Below are positions 40,322 through 50,830 of a stretch of 64,000 bases of DNA, in pieces. The DNA lies in the NCBI RefSeq assembly GCF_900108915.1, contig NZ_FNYH01000003.1, positions 202,540-266,539 of the forward strand, written 5' to 3'. The stretch comes from Allopseudospirillum japonicum (GTDB lineage: Bacteria > Pseudomonadota > Gammaproteobacteria > Pseudomonadales > Halomonadaceae). How positions within the stretch are numbered: the stretch's first letter is position 1; every line of letters starts with the position of its first letter. Position numbers and translations under genes: made by a program. The notes under the pieces were generated by a model. The model searched no databases. It was not told the DNA's origin and saw nothing but the letters and a program-made list of their open reading frames with translations.

Positions 40322-40327
40322 CAAAAA

Positions 40328-41566
40328 CTAGTCTTCGTCTTCTTTATCCAGACCAAAGGCTGTATGAAGCGCACGTACGGCAAGCTCTAAGAACTTCTCA
40401 TCAATAACAACAGAAATCTTAATTTCTGATGTGGAGACCATACGAATGTTAATGCCCTCATTTGCTAGGGTTTTAAACATGAGGCTAGCGACCCCAGCGT
40501 GAGAGCGCATACCAACACCCACGAGGGAAACCTTGGCAATATTGGTATCACCAACGACTTTACCACTACCCATCTCAGCAACGACTTGGTTGAGGGTTTC
40601 TTGGGCACGCTTATAATCACCACGAGCCACCGTGAAAGAAAAATCCGTTGCTTGGCCATCAGGAGAAACGTTCTGCACAATCATATCGATTTCGATATTG
40701 GCATCCCCAATTGGCCCCAAGATTTTGGCGGCAACACCAGGAATATCTGCAGCGCCTAACACAGTGAGTTTGGCTTCGTTTGCAGTAAAGGCGATACCTG
40801 AGATTACTGGTTCTTCCATCGGAGTTGACTCCTCATCATCGGCTACAATTAGGGTTCCTGCACCTTCGCTAAAGCTGGAAAGTACACGTAAAGGGACTTG
40901 GTATTTGCCAGCAAATTCCACGGAGCGAATTTGTAATACTTTGGAGCCTAGGCTCGCCATTTCTAGCATTTCTTCAAAAGTAATTTGCTCAAGGCGTTTG
41001 GCTTTCTGGCAAACACGTGGATCTGTGGTGTAGACGCCGTCCACATCGGTATAAATTTGGCACTCATCTGCTTTTAAAGCCGCTGCCAAGGCCACTGCCG
41101 TGGTATCTGAGCCACCACGTCCTAAAGTGGTAATATTGCCGTGTTCATCAGCGCCTTGGAAACCAGCAACGACGACAACACGGCCTGCATCTAAGTCTGC
41201 ACGCAGCGACTGGGTTTTAATATCTCTAATACGCGCTTTGGTATGGCTGCTATCGGTTACAATCCCAGCTTGCGGACCTGTGTAAGAGGTCGCATGGACG
41301 CCTAATTGGCTCAACGCCATTGCCAGCAAAGCAATGGTAACTTGCTCGCCAGTGGAAACCAGCATATCAAGCTCGCGACCGGTGGGCTCTTCGTGAATCG
41401 CTTTCGCTAGATCCAGCAGACGGTTAGTCTCACCGCTCATCGCAGAGACGACCACCACTACTTGGTGTCCTTGTTGATGATAACTTTGCACCTTGCGCGC
41501 GACCGCTTGGATGCGTTCTACGCTACCGACGGAGGTGCCGCCGAACTTTTGCACATAAAGTGCCAT
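40328..41566 (-). CDS. lysC: Aspartate kinase
   Basis: A 412-residue aspartokinase catalysing the first step of Lys, Thr and Met synthesis. The kinase domain opens MALYVQKFGGTSVGSVERI. TTLGRGGSDTTAVALAAAL and YTDVDGVYTTDPR are further signatures. Two ACT domains at the C-terminus (from about 265) bind Lys/Thr as feedback inhibitors. It lies downstream of alaS in the common alaS-lysC order, but csrA, which usually follows, is absent: only 105 bases separate lysC from the end of tolC. Confidence 0.96.
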   Translation of the reverse strand: MALYVQKFGGTSVGSVERIQAVARKVQSYHQQGHQVVVVVSAMSGETNRLLDLAKAIHEEPTGRELDMLVSTGEQVTIALLAMALSQLGVHATSYTGPQAGIVTDSSHTKARIRDIKTQSLRADLDAGRVVVVAGFQGADEHGNITTLGRGGSDTTAVALAAALKADECQIYTDVDGVYTTDPRVCQKAKRLEQITFEEMLEMASLGSKVLQIRSVEFAGKYQVPLRVLSSFSEGAGTLIVADDEESTPMEEPVISGIAFTANEAKLTVLGAADIPGVAAKILGPIGDANIEIDMIVQNVSPDGQATDFSFTVARGDYKRAQETLNQVVAEMGSGKVVGDTNIAKVSLVGVGMRSHAGVASLMFKTLANEGINIRMVSTSEIKISVVIDEKFLELAVRALHTAFGLDKEDED

Positions 41567-41596
41567 GCGTTTGACTCCCTTTAGGGTATGGCTTTT

Positions 41597-41628
41597 TTCA
41601 CCTTGTTAAGGTGTACACACAAGGTGAA
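41597..41628. promoter_or_regulatory. Inverted repeat in the alaS-lysC gap
   Basis: TTCACCTTG (41597-41605) and CAAGGTGAA (41620-41628) form a perfect 9-bp inverted repeat; GTGTACAC sits inside. There is no T run after it on the minus strand, so it is not a standard terminator for alaS. It may stabilise or control the lysC leader. Confidence 0.35.
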
Positions 41629-41680
41629 CTCGCAATCAAATATCAGTAACTTTCGCCTTGCTAGAGTAAAGAGAAGCGCA

Positions 41681-44389
41681 CTATTTGGCTAGCATCTGCT
41701 GTACCCAAGCAGGGAATTTTTCTAGGCAAATGTCGAGCTGGCTGGCATCTGTACCCCCGCCTTGCGCCATATCGGCACGGCCACCGCCTTTACCACCGAC
41801 TTGCGCCGAGGCTTGTTGAATCAGCTTGCCTGCATGTAAGCCTAAATCTTGGGCGGATGCATTGACGCCCGCAATCAGTAGGACTTTATCTTCATAGATG
41901 CTGGCTAATAAAAGTGCACAGGCGTGTTCTTGCGCGCTTTGTTTAAGTTGATCCAAAGTTAAACGCAAGGTTTTAACATCAACACCTTCAAAAGCTTGGG
42001 CAAGCACTTTGATGCCTTGGATGTCTTGTGCCGCCGCCAGCGGAGAACCTTGACCACCCCCTGTGGCGAGTTTTAATTTAAGTTGTTCACACTCCCGCTC
42101 GAGTTCACGTTGGCGCTGTAATAAGTTTTCCACACGCGGGAGCACATCTTGCGTACTGGCCACTTTGAGCAGACCGGCCAAGGCTTGGACTTGTTGCAAA
42201 GGTTCATATAAATATTGGAGTGCAGTGGCACCTGTGACCGCTTCGATACGACGAATACCAGAAGCAACACCGCCTTCGTGCACAATGTGAAACACGCCAA
42301 TATCCCCTGTATGGCCGACATGGGTGCCGCCGCAAAGTTCTACAGAGAAGGCTTGATCTTGTGTCTCTGCGAGCCCCATGCTGAGTACGCGGACTTGATC
42401 ACCGTACTTTTCACCGAATAAGGCTAAAGCACCAAGCTGTTTGGCAGTTTCTATGTCTGTCACCTGAGTGTTGACAGGTGTATTGGCTTGGATTTGTGCA
42501 TTCACTAAAGCTTGAATTTGTTGCAGCTCAGCGGCAGTCACAGCTTGCGGGTGACTAAAATCAAAGCGCAAAGTATGGGCATCGACTTTAGAACCTTTTT
42601 GCTGCACATGTGCACCTAGCACTTGGCGTAAGGCGGCGTGAAGTAGGTGCGTTGCGCTGTGATTGGCAGCTGTGCTGGCTCTTTGTTGTGCATCTACATA
42701 GGCTTCGACTTGGGTATGAGCCTGTAAACTGCCTTCCAACAGATCACCATAGTGAATCCAAGCAGCACCAGCTTTTTGGGTGTCAGTCACACGGAAACAG
42801 GCGCCTTCTGCTGTACGTAGTGTGCCTATATCCCCAACTTGACCACCAGACTCAGCATAAAAAGGCGTTTGATTTAAAATGACCGCACCACTTTGCCCTG
42901 CTTCTAAAGTGTCACAGGCTTGATCCCCTTGGAATAAACCTGTGATCTGGGCTGATATTTGTAGTTGTTGATAACCACAAAACTCGCTGGGCTGATCGCT
43001 ACGAATGAGTTTGGTGTAATCCACACTGAAATGGCTGGCTGCACGTGCACGTGCTTTTTGTTGTTCCATGGCGGCTTCGAAGCCGGCTTCATCAATTTGC
43101 CAACCGCGCTCGCGTGCCATATCGGCAGTTAAATCAACTGGGAAACCATAAGTATCATAAAGCTTAAAGATTAATTCACCGGCAAGGCAAGGCGGTGTTT
43201 GCTCATTGGGTGCTTGTAAAGCTTCCTCAAGTAAACGCATCCCTTGGCTTAAGGTTTTGGCGAACTGTTCTTCTTCTGCACGGATGGCCGCTTGGATATT
43301 GTCCGCTTCTGTGACTAATTCAGGATAAGCAGAACCCATCACTTGGATTAAGGCAGGGACCAGCGCATGCAAGAAAGTACCTTGGGCACCTAGCTTATGT
43401 CCATGACGGCAGGCACGACGAATAATACGACGTAGCACATAACCACGCCCGTCTGCGCTGGGGCGCACGCCTTCTGCTAGCAAGAAACTGACCGCACGAA
43501 TGTGATCTGCTAATACATTTAAGGAAGGGCGTGCTTTGGCATCTTGTAGCAAGGTTTCTGGCGTGTCGCTTAAAAGCGCAGCGGCAGCTTGGCGTAAAGG
43601 CACAAATAAATCCGTATCATAATTATCTGTCACCCCTTGTACCACAGCACATAAACGCTCTAATCCCATCCCAGTATCTATGCTGGGTTTAGGTAAAGGC
43701 TGGAGCTCACCCTCGCTCGTACGATTGTACTGCATGAAGACGATATTCCAGATTTCCATATAGCGGTCGCCATCTTCTTCTGGCGTACCTGGTAAACCAC
43801 CCCAAACCTGCTCGCCATGATCGTAGAAAATTTCACTACAAGGACCACAAGGGCCAGTATCACCCATCGCCCAGAAGTTATCTGAGGCATAGCGCGCGCC
43901 CTTGTTATCACCGATGCGAATAATGCGTTCGGGTGCTAAGCCGATCTCCTGTTGCCAAATCTGGTAAGCTTGGTCATCATCTGCATACACAGTGACCCAA
44001 AGGCGTTCTTGCGGTAGGTTAAGCCAGGTCTCACTGGTTAAAAAATCCCACGCAAAACGAATGGCTTCCTTTTTGAAGTAATCACCAAAACTGAAATTCC
44101 CCAACATTTCAAAGAAAGTATGGTGACGTGCGGTATAGCCTACGTTATCCAAATCATTATGTTTGCCACCGGCACGCAAGCATTTTTGCGAACTTGTGGC
44201 ACGGGTAAAATCGGCTTTTTCCAGACCTAGGAAGATGTCTTTAAAGGGATTCATCCCAGCATTGGTAAATAATAAGGTGGGATCTTGTGCCGGAATTAAA
44301 GGACTAGAAGGGCTTAAATGATGCACTAAATGTTGGCTGAAATAATCTAAAAAGCATTGGCGAATTTGCGTACTATTGATGGGTTTCAT
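41681..44389 (-). CDS. alaS: Alanyl-tRNA synthetase
   Basis: A 902-residue AlaRS, slightly longer than the E. coli enzyme. The N-terminal class II core has [17 protein letters not shown] and [14 protein letters not shown]. The editing domain has the zinc site HSATH and [14 protein letters not shown] coiled segment and the C-Ala domain with [15 protein letters not shown] complete it. The ATG at 44389 gives [17 protein letters not shown], matching the family start; an in-frame GTG 12 bases upstream adds four residues. Confidence 0.97.
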   Translation of the reverse strand: MKPINSTQIRQCFLDYFSQHLVHHLSPSSPLIPAQDPTLLFTNAGMNPFKDIFLGLEKADFTRATSSQKCLRAGGKHNDLDNVGYTARHHTFFEMLGNFSFGDYFKKEAIRFAWDFLTSETWLNLPQERLWVTVYADDDQAYQIWQQEIGLAPERIIRIGDNKGARYASDNFWAMGDTGPCGPCSEIFYDHGEQVWGGLPGTPEEDGDRYMEIWNIVFMQYNRTSEGELQPLPKPSIDTGMGLERLCAVVQGVTDNYDTDLFVPLRQAAAALLSDTPETLLQDAKARPSLNVLADHIRAVSFLLAEGVRPSADGRGYVLRRIIRRACRHGHKLGAQGTFLHALVPALIQVMGSAYPELVTEADNIQAAIRAEEEQFAKTLSQGMRLLEEALQAPNEQTPPCLAGELIFKLYDTYGFPVDLTADMARERGWQIDEAGFEAAMEQQKARARAASHFSVDYTKLIRSDQPSEFCGYQQLQISAQITGLFQGDQACDTLEAGQSGAVILNQTPFYAESGGQVGDIGTLRTAEGACFRVTDTQKAGAAWIHYGDLLEGSLQAHTQVEAYVDAQQRASTAANHSATHLLHAALRQVLGAHVQQKGSKVDAHTLRFDFSHPQAVTAAELQQIQALVNAQIQANTPVNTQVTDIETAKQLGALALFGEKYGDQVRVLSMGLAETQDQAFSVELCGGTHVGHTGDIGVFHIVHEGGVASGIRRIEAVTGATALQYLYEPLQQVQALAGLLKVASTQDVLPRVENLLQRQRELERECEQLKLKLATGGGQGSPLAAAQDIQGIKVLAQAFEGVDVKTLRLTLDQLKQSAQEHACALLLASIYEDKVLLIAGVNASAQDLGLHAGKLIQQASAQVGGKGGGRADMAQGGGTDASQLDICLEKFPAWVQQMLAK

Positions 44390-44563
44390 CGGATAATCCA
44401 CGTAAAATGATTGGAAAAGTCAGGATGCAAGTGAAAGCCTAATGTTGAGGTCATTATACTTAAAGTTAAATAGATGCATTCTAAAGTTTGCTTTATGCTA
44501 GTCTATTAAGTAAGAAGTTGATGTCTGAGGACAAAGCTTATTCAGGCTAGGGAGGCAAAATTT

Positions 44564-44578
44564 ATGATGATACCTTGA
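44564..44578 (+). other. Possible four-codon leader minigene before the hybrid kinase
   Basis: ATG ATG ATA CCT TGA at 44564-44578 is preceded by an excellent GGGAGG (44550-44555). The kinase ATG at 44584 has only a weak site of its own. Ribosomes loaded here could restart on the kinase gene. Confidence 0.35.
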
Positions 44579-44583
44579 GCTAA

Positions 44584-47500
44584 ATGGGGCCGCGATCCAT
44601 GATATCTACTCACCTGCAAGGTTCGGTCTACAAACGTCAATGGGCAATCTTGATGCTCGGTTTGTTGTTGGTCCTTGGTGCTTTGTTGACTAACTTGTAT
44701 CAGGAACGCCAAGCAAGTTTACATTTAGCGCAAGAGCGTTTGAGCACGCAAGCGCGCATTATTGATGAGAATTTAGCCAACCAGCTCTTTGCAACTCGTC
44801 GGGTGCTCAATCATATTCAGCTGACTTTTATTGAGCAAGCACAGGAGCAACAAAGTTTACAACTTGACCCACAAACCAATCATCAATTGACCTCCTTGGT
44901 GGGGTTGTTACCTGGGGTCAGTAATTTATTAATTTTTGACCGTGAAGGCGATGTAATTGCTGCAAGTCGTTCTTTTTTGTTATATCAAAATTTTGCTTAC
45001 CGTGATTATTTTGATCGCGCGCGTACCCTAAAAAAGCATCAATTACACTTATCTGCGCCTTTTATCACTATCACCAAAGAATTCACTATGGTACTCATTC
45101 AGGCTGTGCATAATCAAGCCGGTGAGTTTATCGGTGCCATTGCAGCGAGTTTATCCCCTGCTTATTTCGATACTTTACTCAACTCAGTACGTTATGCCCA
45201 AGATATGTGGGTTGCCTTAGCCCATGCTAATGGTATCCAGTTTATGATGGTGCCTTTTCGTGCCAATCAGGCAGGTCGTGATTTAACCCATCCTAGTTCG
45301 TTCTTTGCACGCCATATGCAGTCTGGGCGCAAGGATTCTTTTTTGATGGGGCGGGTTTACAGCACCAATGAAAGACGCCTTGCAATGATTCATAGTATTA
45401 GTATCCCTGCCTTGAACCTAGATGAGCACTTGGTATTAGCGGTCACACGGGATTACAACCAAGTGTTTTTACCTTGGTGGAATTCTGTGGCTTGGCAGCT
45501 AGGTGGTTGGTGTTTATTAGTTCTGGGAAGTAGTCTGAGTTTAAATCATTTCCAAAAACGTGCGCGAGAGACAGAAGCTGCACTGGCTTTTAGTGAAGAG
45601 CGTTTCCAGTTAGCAATTAACGCCAGCAATGATGGGATCTGGGATTGGGATTTACTCACCCAAGCCATGTATTTTTCCCCGCAATGGAAAGCCCAATTGG
45701 GTTACCAAGATCACGAGTTAGTGAATGCTTTCACTACCTTTGAAAGCCTATTGCATCCTGAAGATAAAGTCCGTGTGATGGCAGCGATGGAAGCTTGTAT
45801 TCAAGATGAACAACAAACCTATGCCATTGAATTTCGCCTGCGTCACAAACAAGGGCATTGGTGCTGGATTTTAAGCCGTGGCAGGGTATTTCGTGATGCC
45901 CAAGGGCTGGCTTATCGTATGTTGGGTGCACATACAGAAATTAGTGCCCTCAAACAGGTGGAAGAGCAGTTACAAGAAGAACGAACCTTGTTTATGCGTG
46001 GGCCTGTGGTGGTGTTTAAATGGCAGAATGAATCCACTTGGCCAGTGGATTATGTTTCACCTAATGTAGTGGATCTTTTAGGGTATAGCCCAGAAGCTTT
46101 GATGCAAGCCCAGCCTGCTTATCCTCACCTGATCCACCCGCAAGATCAGGCGCGTGTGAATCAAGAAGTGGCTTCTTTTGTCACCCAAAAACGAGAACAC
46201 TTTACCCAACAATATCGTTTACGCCATCGTTTAGGTCACTACATTTGGATTGATGATTACACCAGCATTCATAAAAATGCCCAAGGGGATGTGGTGGGCT
46301 TTAGTGGTTATGTGATGGATACCAGTGTCCAGCGTGAGCGCGAACAACGTTTGCGTGAAAATGAAGAACGTTTCGAGCTCGTCCTGAAAGGGACACGTGC
46401 TGGGGTTTGGGACTGGAATATCACCACGGGAGAGACCTTTTTCAATCAGAGATGGGCGGAGATCGTCGGTTATACGCTGGAAGAATTGGCGCCTATTAGC
46501 ATTGAAACTTGGATGCGGTTAGCGCATCCGGATGATCTTGGGATGTCAAATGCCAAGCTGGAACAACACTTCCGTGGCGAATTACCTTTCTATGATGTCA
46601 ATGTGCGTATGCGCCACAAAGACGGGCATTGGGTTTGGGTGCAAGATAGGGGGCAAGTGGTCGCTTGGGATCGGCAAGGCCAACCTGTGCGCATGGCAGG
46701 TACCCATATTGATATTAGCGCGCAAGTACAGGTGGAATCTGCCTTTAAAGAAGCCCATAAGTTGGCACGTGCTTTGTTAGATAATAATGCCGCTGCGATT
46801 GTACTGACCACACCAGAGCGTGAAATTATTCAAGTCAATCAAAGATTTTGCGATCTTTTTGGTTATGCTAGCGATGAGCTGGTTGGTAATACACTCAAGC
46901 CCTTACATATCAATGAAACAGCTTTCGCAAATTTTGTGCTCTTTTATCAGCAAGTACTGCAAACGCAACGTGCCTCGATAGAATATGAATTTCTAACCCG
47001 TGATGGGGAGCATCTTTGGTGCGCAGTGACAGGTTCTTTACTGGATGCGCAAAATCCGCAACGCGGCATTATTTGGACCCTGCTTGATATTAGTGAGCGT
47101 CGCCAAATGGAAGAAGCGCTAAAAGCAGCCCAAGGCGCTGCTGAAAGTGCTAGCCGTGCGAAAGGCGATTTTTTAGCCAATATGAGCCATGAAATTCGCA
47201 CGCCTATGAATGCTATTTTGGGCTTATTAAGCTTATTAGAGCGCACGCAATTGGTGGCACAACAAGCAGATTATGTTTATAAAACTCAGGCAGCTGCGCG
47301 TTCTTTATTAGGGCTGTTAAATGATATTTTAGATTTTTCTAAGGTAGAAGCAGGTAAGCTGGAGCTTGAATATGCGCCTTTTCGTTTAGACGAAGTCTTG
47401 CGTAATTTAAGTGTGATTTTAAACGCGAATACCCAAAATAAAGCCTTGGAAGTCATCTTTAAAATCCATCCTAACGTCCCCAAAGCCTTAATTGGAGATT

Positions 47501-49137
47501 CGCTGCGCTTGCATCAAGTGCTGCTGAATTTAAGTGGTAATGCGATTAAATTTACCCAAGAAGGGGAAGTCATCTTAGAGGTGCAACAGTTAGAAACCCT
47601 AGGAGATCATCGGGTACTGTTGCATTTTAGGGTGCAAGATACAGGGATCGGCATTGCAGAAGATAAGTTAGAGCATATTTTTACTGGTTTCTCACAAGCG
47701 GAATCCTCGACATCGCGGCGTTTTGGGGGAACTGGGCTGGGCTTGGCCATTAGTCGGCGTTTAGTCGAACTGATGGGCGGGCAACTGCAAGCGCAAAGTG
47801 TGTATGGCCAAGGCAGTGTGTTTAGTTTCACCTTGCCTTTGGATTTGGATCCGAAAGCCAGCGTGCCGCAAAGTATCAGCTTACCGCCTTTGCATGTACT
47901 CATTGTGGATGATAATCCTTGTGCATTATCTGCACAGGCGATGATGGCGGAAAGTCTGGGTTGGTCTGTGCGTACCTGTGCCAGTGGTCAAGAGGCGTTA
48001 AAGCTGATAGGACGCCATCAGTTTGATTTGATGATTTTGGACTGGTTAATGCCAGATCAAGACGGTTGGCAAACGGCTGCCAGTGCACGCGAGTTATGCC
48101 AACAACAAGGGCGTCCCTGTGCACCGATTGTCTTGTTATCTGCGCAAGATCAGGAGCGCTTATACCAAAAAATGCAGGAAGCGCCGAATCTGGTAGAAGC
48201 GAGCTTACAAAAGCCGCTCACTGCCTCTATGCTGCTTGATACTTGGATGAATATTAGCCAACCACAAAATGTGGCAACCCAAGTACATACAGCACAAGAA
48301 CTCGCCTTACAAGGTTTGCGTTTGTTAGTTGTGGAAGATAATCCTATCAATCAGCAGGTTGCGCGTGAGCTTCTCATACAGGAGGGAGCGCAAGTCGATT
48401 TGGTGAGTGGCGGCTTAGCCGCTGTAGCAAGCTTACAAAAAGATCCGCAAGCTTTTGATGTGGTTTTGATGGATATTCAAATGCCGGATATTGATGGGTA
48501 TGAGGCAACTCGGCGTATTCGTACAGAATTGCAGTTAACCGACTTGCCGATTATTGCTATGACAGCTAATGCGTTACCTGCAGATCGTCAAGCGGCTTTG
48601 GATGCAGGTATGCAAGGGCATATTGCCAAACCTATCGATATGCAGGTGGTGATTCAACAACTGCAACCTTATCTTGATACGCATCGAGATGAGGCGCAAG
48701 AAGTAGCGTCTGAGCGCAACCAAATCGCGCCTGTGCCAATAAGTATTGATGATATTGCGGGTGTGGATGCAGAAGAAATTCCTGTACTGGATCTTGATGC
48801 AGCTTTGGCGCGATTAGGTGGCAATTTAGAATTACTACAGCAGTTATGCGAAATTTTCGTACCCCATCAGCGCGAGCTTATCCATGAATTAGCGATGGCC
48901 ATCGAGAAACAAGACTATAGAGCTATGGTGTTACATGCGCATAGCATTAAAGGTGGCGCGGCAACACTAGGTGCTTTGCAGCTGAGTGCGTGTGCTGCAC
49001 AGGCAGAAACCCAGGCCCGTGCGCAGCAAGAGTTAACGAGCACACATATCCACGCCTTGCAGCAGCACTTAGACACCTTGGTACAAGTGCTGCAACAAGA
49101 GTTAAGTTTACGTGGGGTGCACACCTTGATCACCTAA
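44584..49137 (+). CDS. Hybrid sensor histidine kinase (Cache-PAS x4-HisKA-HATPase-REC-REC-Hpt)
   Basis: A 1517-residue phosphorelay protein. After a membrane helix (about 20-40) comes a periplasmic Cache-like sensor with YRDYFDRAR, then a second helix (about 300-322). Four PAS-type segments follow from about 336 to 845; two contain the GIWDWD or GVWDWN opening. HisKA has His869 in SHEIRTPMN; the ATPase has NLSGNAIKF and GTGLGLAI. Two receiver domains follow with Asp1153 and Asp1297, and an Hpt domain has His1453 in HSIKGGA. All relay residues look intact, as in BarA/GacS-like kinases. No response regulator with an output domain is adjacent. A start at ATG 44599 is also possible. Confidence 0.9.
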   Translation: MGPRSMISTHLQGSVYKRQWAILMLGLLLVLGALLTNLYQERQASLHLAQERLSTQARIIDENLANQLFATRRVLNHIQLTFIEQAQEQQSLQLDPQTNHQLTSLVGLLPGVSNLLIFDREGDVIAASRSFLLYQNFAYRDYFDRARTLKKHQLHLSAPFITITKEFTMVLIQAVHNQAGEFIGAIAASLSPAYFDTLLNSVRYAQDMWVALAHANGIQFMMVPFRANQAGRDLTHPSSFFARHMQSGRKDSFLMGRVYSTNERRLAMIHSISIPALNLDEHLVLAVTRDYNQVFLPWWNSVAWQLGGWCLLVLGSSLSLNHFQKRARETEAALAFSEERFQLAINASNDGIWDWDLLTQAMYFSPQWKAQLGYQDHELVNAFTTFESLLHPEDKVRVMAAMEACIQDEQQTYAIEFRLRHKQGHWCWILSRGRVFRDAQGLAYRMLGAHTEISALKQVEEQLQEERTLFMRGPVVVFKWQNESTWPVDYVSPNVVDLLGYSPEALMQAQPAYPHLIHPQDQARVNQEVASFVTQKREHFTQQYRLRHRLGHYIWIDDYTSIHKNAQGDVVGFSGYVMDTSVQREREQRLRENEERFELVLKGTRAGVWDWNITTGETFFNQRWAEIVGYTLEELAPISIETWMRLAHPDDLGMSNAKLEQHFRGELPFYDVNVRMRHKDGHWVWVQDRGQVVAWDRQGQPVRMAGTHIDISAQVQVESAFKEAHKLARALLDNNAAAIVLTTPEREIIQVNQRFCDLFGYASDELVGNTLKPLHINETAFANFVLFYQQVLQTQRASIEYEFLTRDGEHLWCAVTGSLLDAQNPQRGIIWTLLDISERRQMEEALKAAQGAAESASRAKGDFLANMSHEIRTPMNAILGLLSLLERTQLVAQQADYVYKTQAAARSLLGLLNDILDFSKVEAGKLELEYAPFRLDEVLRNLSVILNANTQNKALEVIFKIHPNVPKALIGDSLRLHQVLLNLSGNAIKFTQEGEVILEVQQLETLGDHRVLLHFRVQDTGIGIAEDKLEHIFTGFSQAESSTSRRFGGTGLGLAISRRLVELMGGQLQAQSVYGQGSVFSFTLPLDLDPKASVPQSISLPPLHVLIVDDNPCALSAQAMMAESLGWSVRTCASGQEALKLIGRHQFDLMILDWLMPDQDGWQTAASARELCQQQGRPCAPIVLLSAQDQERLYQKMQEAPNLVEASLQKPLTASMLLDTWMNISQPQNVATQVHTAQELALQGLRLLVVEDNPINQQVARELLIQEGAQVDLVSGGLAAVASLQKDPQAFDVVLMDIQMPDIDGYEATRRIRTELQLTDLPIIAMTANALPADRQAALDAGMQGHIAKPIDMQVVIQQLQPYLDTHRDEAQEVASERNQIAPVPISIDDIAGVDAEEIPVLDLDAALARLGGNLELLQQLCEIFVPHQRELIHELAMAIEKQDYRAMVLHAHSIKGGAATLGALQLSACAAQAETQARAQQELTSTHIHALQQHLDTLVQVLQQELSLRGVHTLIT

Positions 49138-50829
49138 CAATGAGATCGCTAAATGGCGTGCAGAAATGAGCTGGCGGCGAAAATGCAAGTATCCTTGTTT
49201 GCGCAGCCCTGCACGCCTTAATTTAAGGATCAAACGGGGGGCTAAACCACAAATAATCAAGTGGGTCCCTTCTGCTTGGATGTGTTTCAACTGAGGTACC
49301 AGCATATCCATTGCCGTAATGTCTAGGCTGGTGACCGTATGCATATCTAAAATCAGTACAGGGACTGGGGTATGTACCCTTTGTAAACGCCCTAAGACTT
49401 TCTCAGCAGCAGCAAAAAATAAAGGCCCTTGAAAGCGATATAAGCCAACATGTTCGGGTAACGCCAAATCAGTAATGGCTTGAGGCTTGTGTACATCTGT
49501 AGTTTGCGCCATGCGTGCCATAAATAACAAGGCGGCTAAGACAATACCTACACTGACCGCGAGTACCATATCGAACAAGATGGTGAGTAGAAAACAGGTG
49601 ATCAATACCCAAAGATCATACCGAGGTGCAACTTTCAACATGCGGACTAGGTGAGGTAGCTCGCTCATATTCCAAGCAACCATCAACAAGAGCGCAGCTA
49701 AAGCAGATAAGGGTAAATAAGATAAGGCAGGTGCAAAAAAAACCAATGCGCAAAGCACAAATAAAGCATGGAAGACGGCCGCAAAAGGTGTTTTACCACC
49801 TGCACGTACGTTAGCTGCTGTACGCGCAATCGCACCTGTTGCGGTAATCCCACCAAAAAAAGGCGCGGCAAGGTTGCCAAGACCTTGGCCAATGAGTTCA
49901 GCATTAGAATTGTGGCGTGTTCCTGCTAACGAATCTGCAACTAAAGCGCACAGTAAGGATTCAATGGCACCTAAGAGGGCGATGGTGAATGCACTGGGCA
50001 AAAGGTCTTGAATCAGTGCCCAGGATAAACCTAAAGGTTCGCCTTGCGCGTTGGGCAGTTGCCATGGCCAGGCAAAGCTGGGCAACACAGGTGGAATCCC
50101 TTGCCCTTGGGTACCATCTGCTAGAGTGTAGCTAAACTCGGAACCTAAAGTGGCCACTTGCCAGCCACTAAGTTGTAAGGCATAGGCAGTGCAGACACCT
50201 AACAGTAAGGCAGGTAAGTGACCAGGTAAAGCCAACTTAAGCCTTGGCCAAAGGGCTAAGGTCGTTAAGACTAGACAGCCAACCAGCATATCAGGCCAGT
50301 GGATACTCGGTAACGCCTGAATCAGGTGTGTTAGCTTTTCTGCGTAGTGCTCGCCTTGCTCACTGATTTGTAAGCCTAAAAAGTCCTGCAATTGCAAAGT
50401 AGCAATGACAACACCAATCCCAGCGGTAAATCCTAAGGTGACAGGGGCCGGAATATATTGCACTAAGCGCCCTAGTCCTGTGATGCCCATCAGTAAAAGC
50501 AAAATACCTGCCATCAAGGTGGCGAGTAATAAGCCGCCCAAGCCGTGGGTTTGGGTCACAGGGAGTAAAATCACCACAAAAGCTGCTGTGGGACCACTGA
50601 CTGCCAAACGGGAACCACCTGTCAGTGCAATCAAAGCCCCAGCAATCAAAGAAGTGTACAAGCCATACTGTGGCGGTACACCGCTGGCAATTGCAAGCGC
50701 CATGGCCAAGGGAACCGCAATAATGCCCAAGGTCACGCCCGCGAGTATATCTTGGCGGGCTATTTGCCATGAATAGCCTTCCTTGAGTACCTCGCGTACT
50801 GCAGTAGCAATTGGAAAGGAGATCGCCAT
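49108..50829 (-). CDS. SulP-family anion transporter with STAS domain (DauA/YchM-like)
   Basis: A 573-residue transporter. The membrane part (about 20-430) starts DILAGVTLGIIAVPLAMALA and contains the SGPTAAFVVIL helix, both SulP marks. The C-terminal STAS domain (about 450-555) includes VLILDMHTVTSLDITAMDML. The closest well-known relative by pattern is DauA, which carries C4-dicarboxylates; sulfate or bicarbonate are also possible. Its 3' end overlaps the converging kinase gene by 30 bases. Its ATG lies one base after the stop of the gene upstream, with no good ribosome site, so translation is probably coupled. Confidence 0.88.
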   Translation of the reverse strand: MAISFPIATAVREVLKEGYSWQIARQDILAGVTLGIIAVPLAMALAIASGVPPQYGLYTSLIAGALIALTGGSRLAVSGPTAAFVVILLPVTQTHGLGGLLLATLMAGILLLLMGITGLGRLVQYIPAPVTLGFTAGIGVVIATLQLQDFLGLQISEQGEHYAEKLTHLIQALPSIHWPDMLVGCLVLTTLALWPRLKLALPGHLPALLLGVCTAYALQLSGWQVATLGSEFSYTLADGTQGQGIPPVLPSFAWPWQLPNAQGEPLGLSWALIQDLLPSAFTIALLGAIESLLCALVADSLAGTRHNSNAELIGQGLGNLAAPFFGGITATGAIARTAANVRAGGKTPFAAVFHALFVLCALVFFAPALSYLPLSALAALLLMVAWNMSELPHLVRMLKVAPRYDLWVLITCFLLTILFDMVLAVSVGIVLAALLFMARMAQTTDVHKPQAITDLALPEHVGLYRFQGPLFFAAAEKVLGRLQRVHTPVPVLILDMHTVTSLDITAMDMLVPQLKHIQAEGTHLIICGLAPRLILKLRRAGLRKQGYLHFRRQLISARHLAISLLGDQGVHPT

Positions 50830-50830
50830 G

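Noticed and set aside
40632..41033. 133-codon plus-strand frame opposite lysC
   Set aside because: It lies entirely within the conserved aspartokinase gene on the other strand and looks like a shadow frame.
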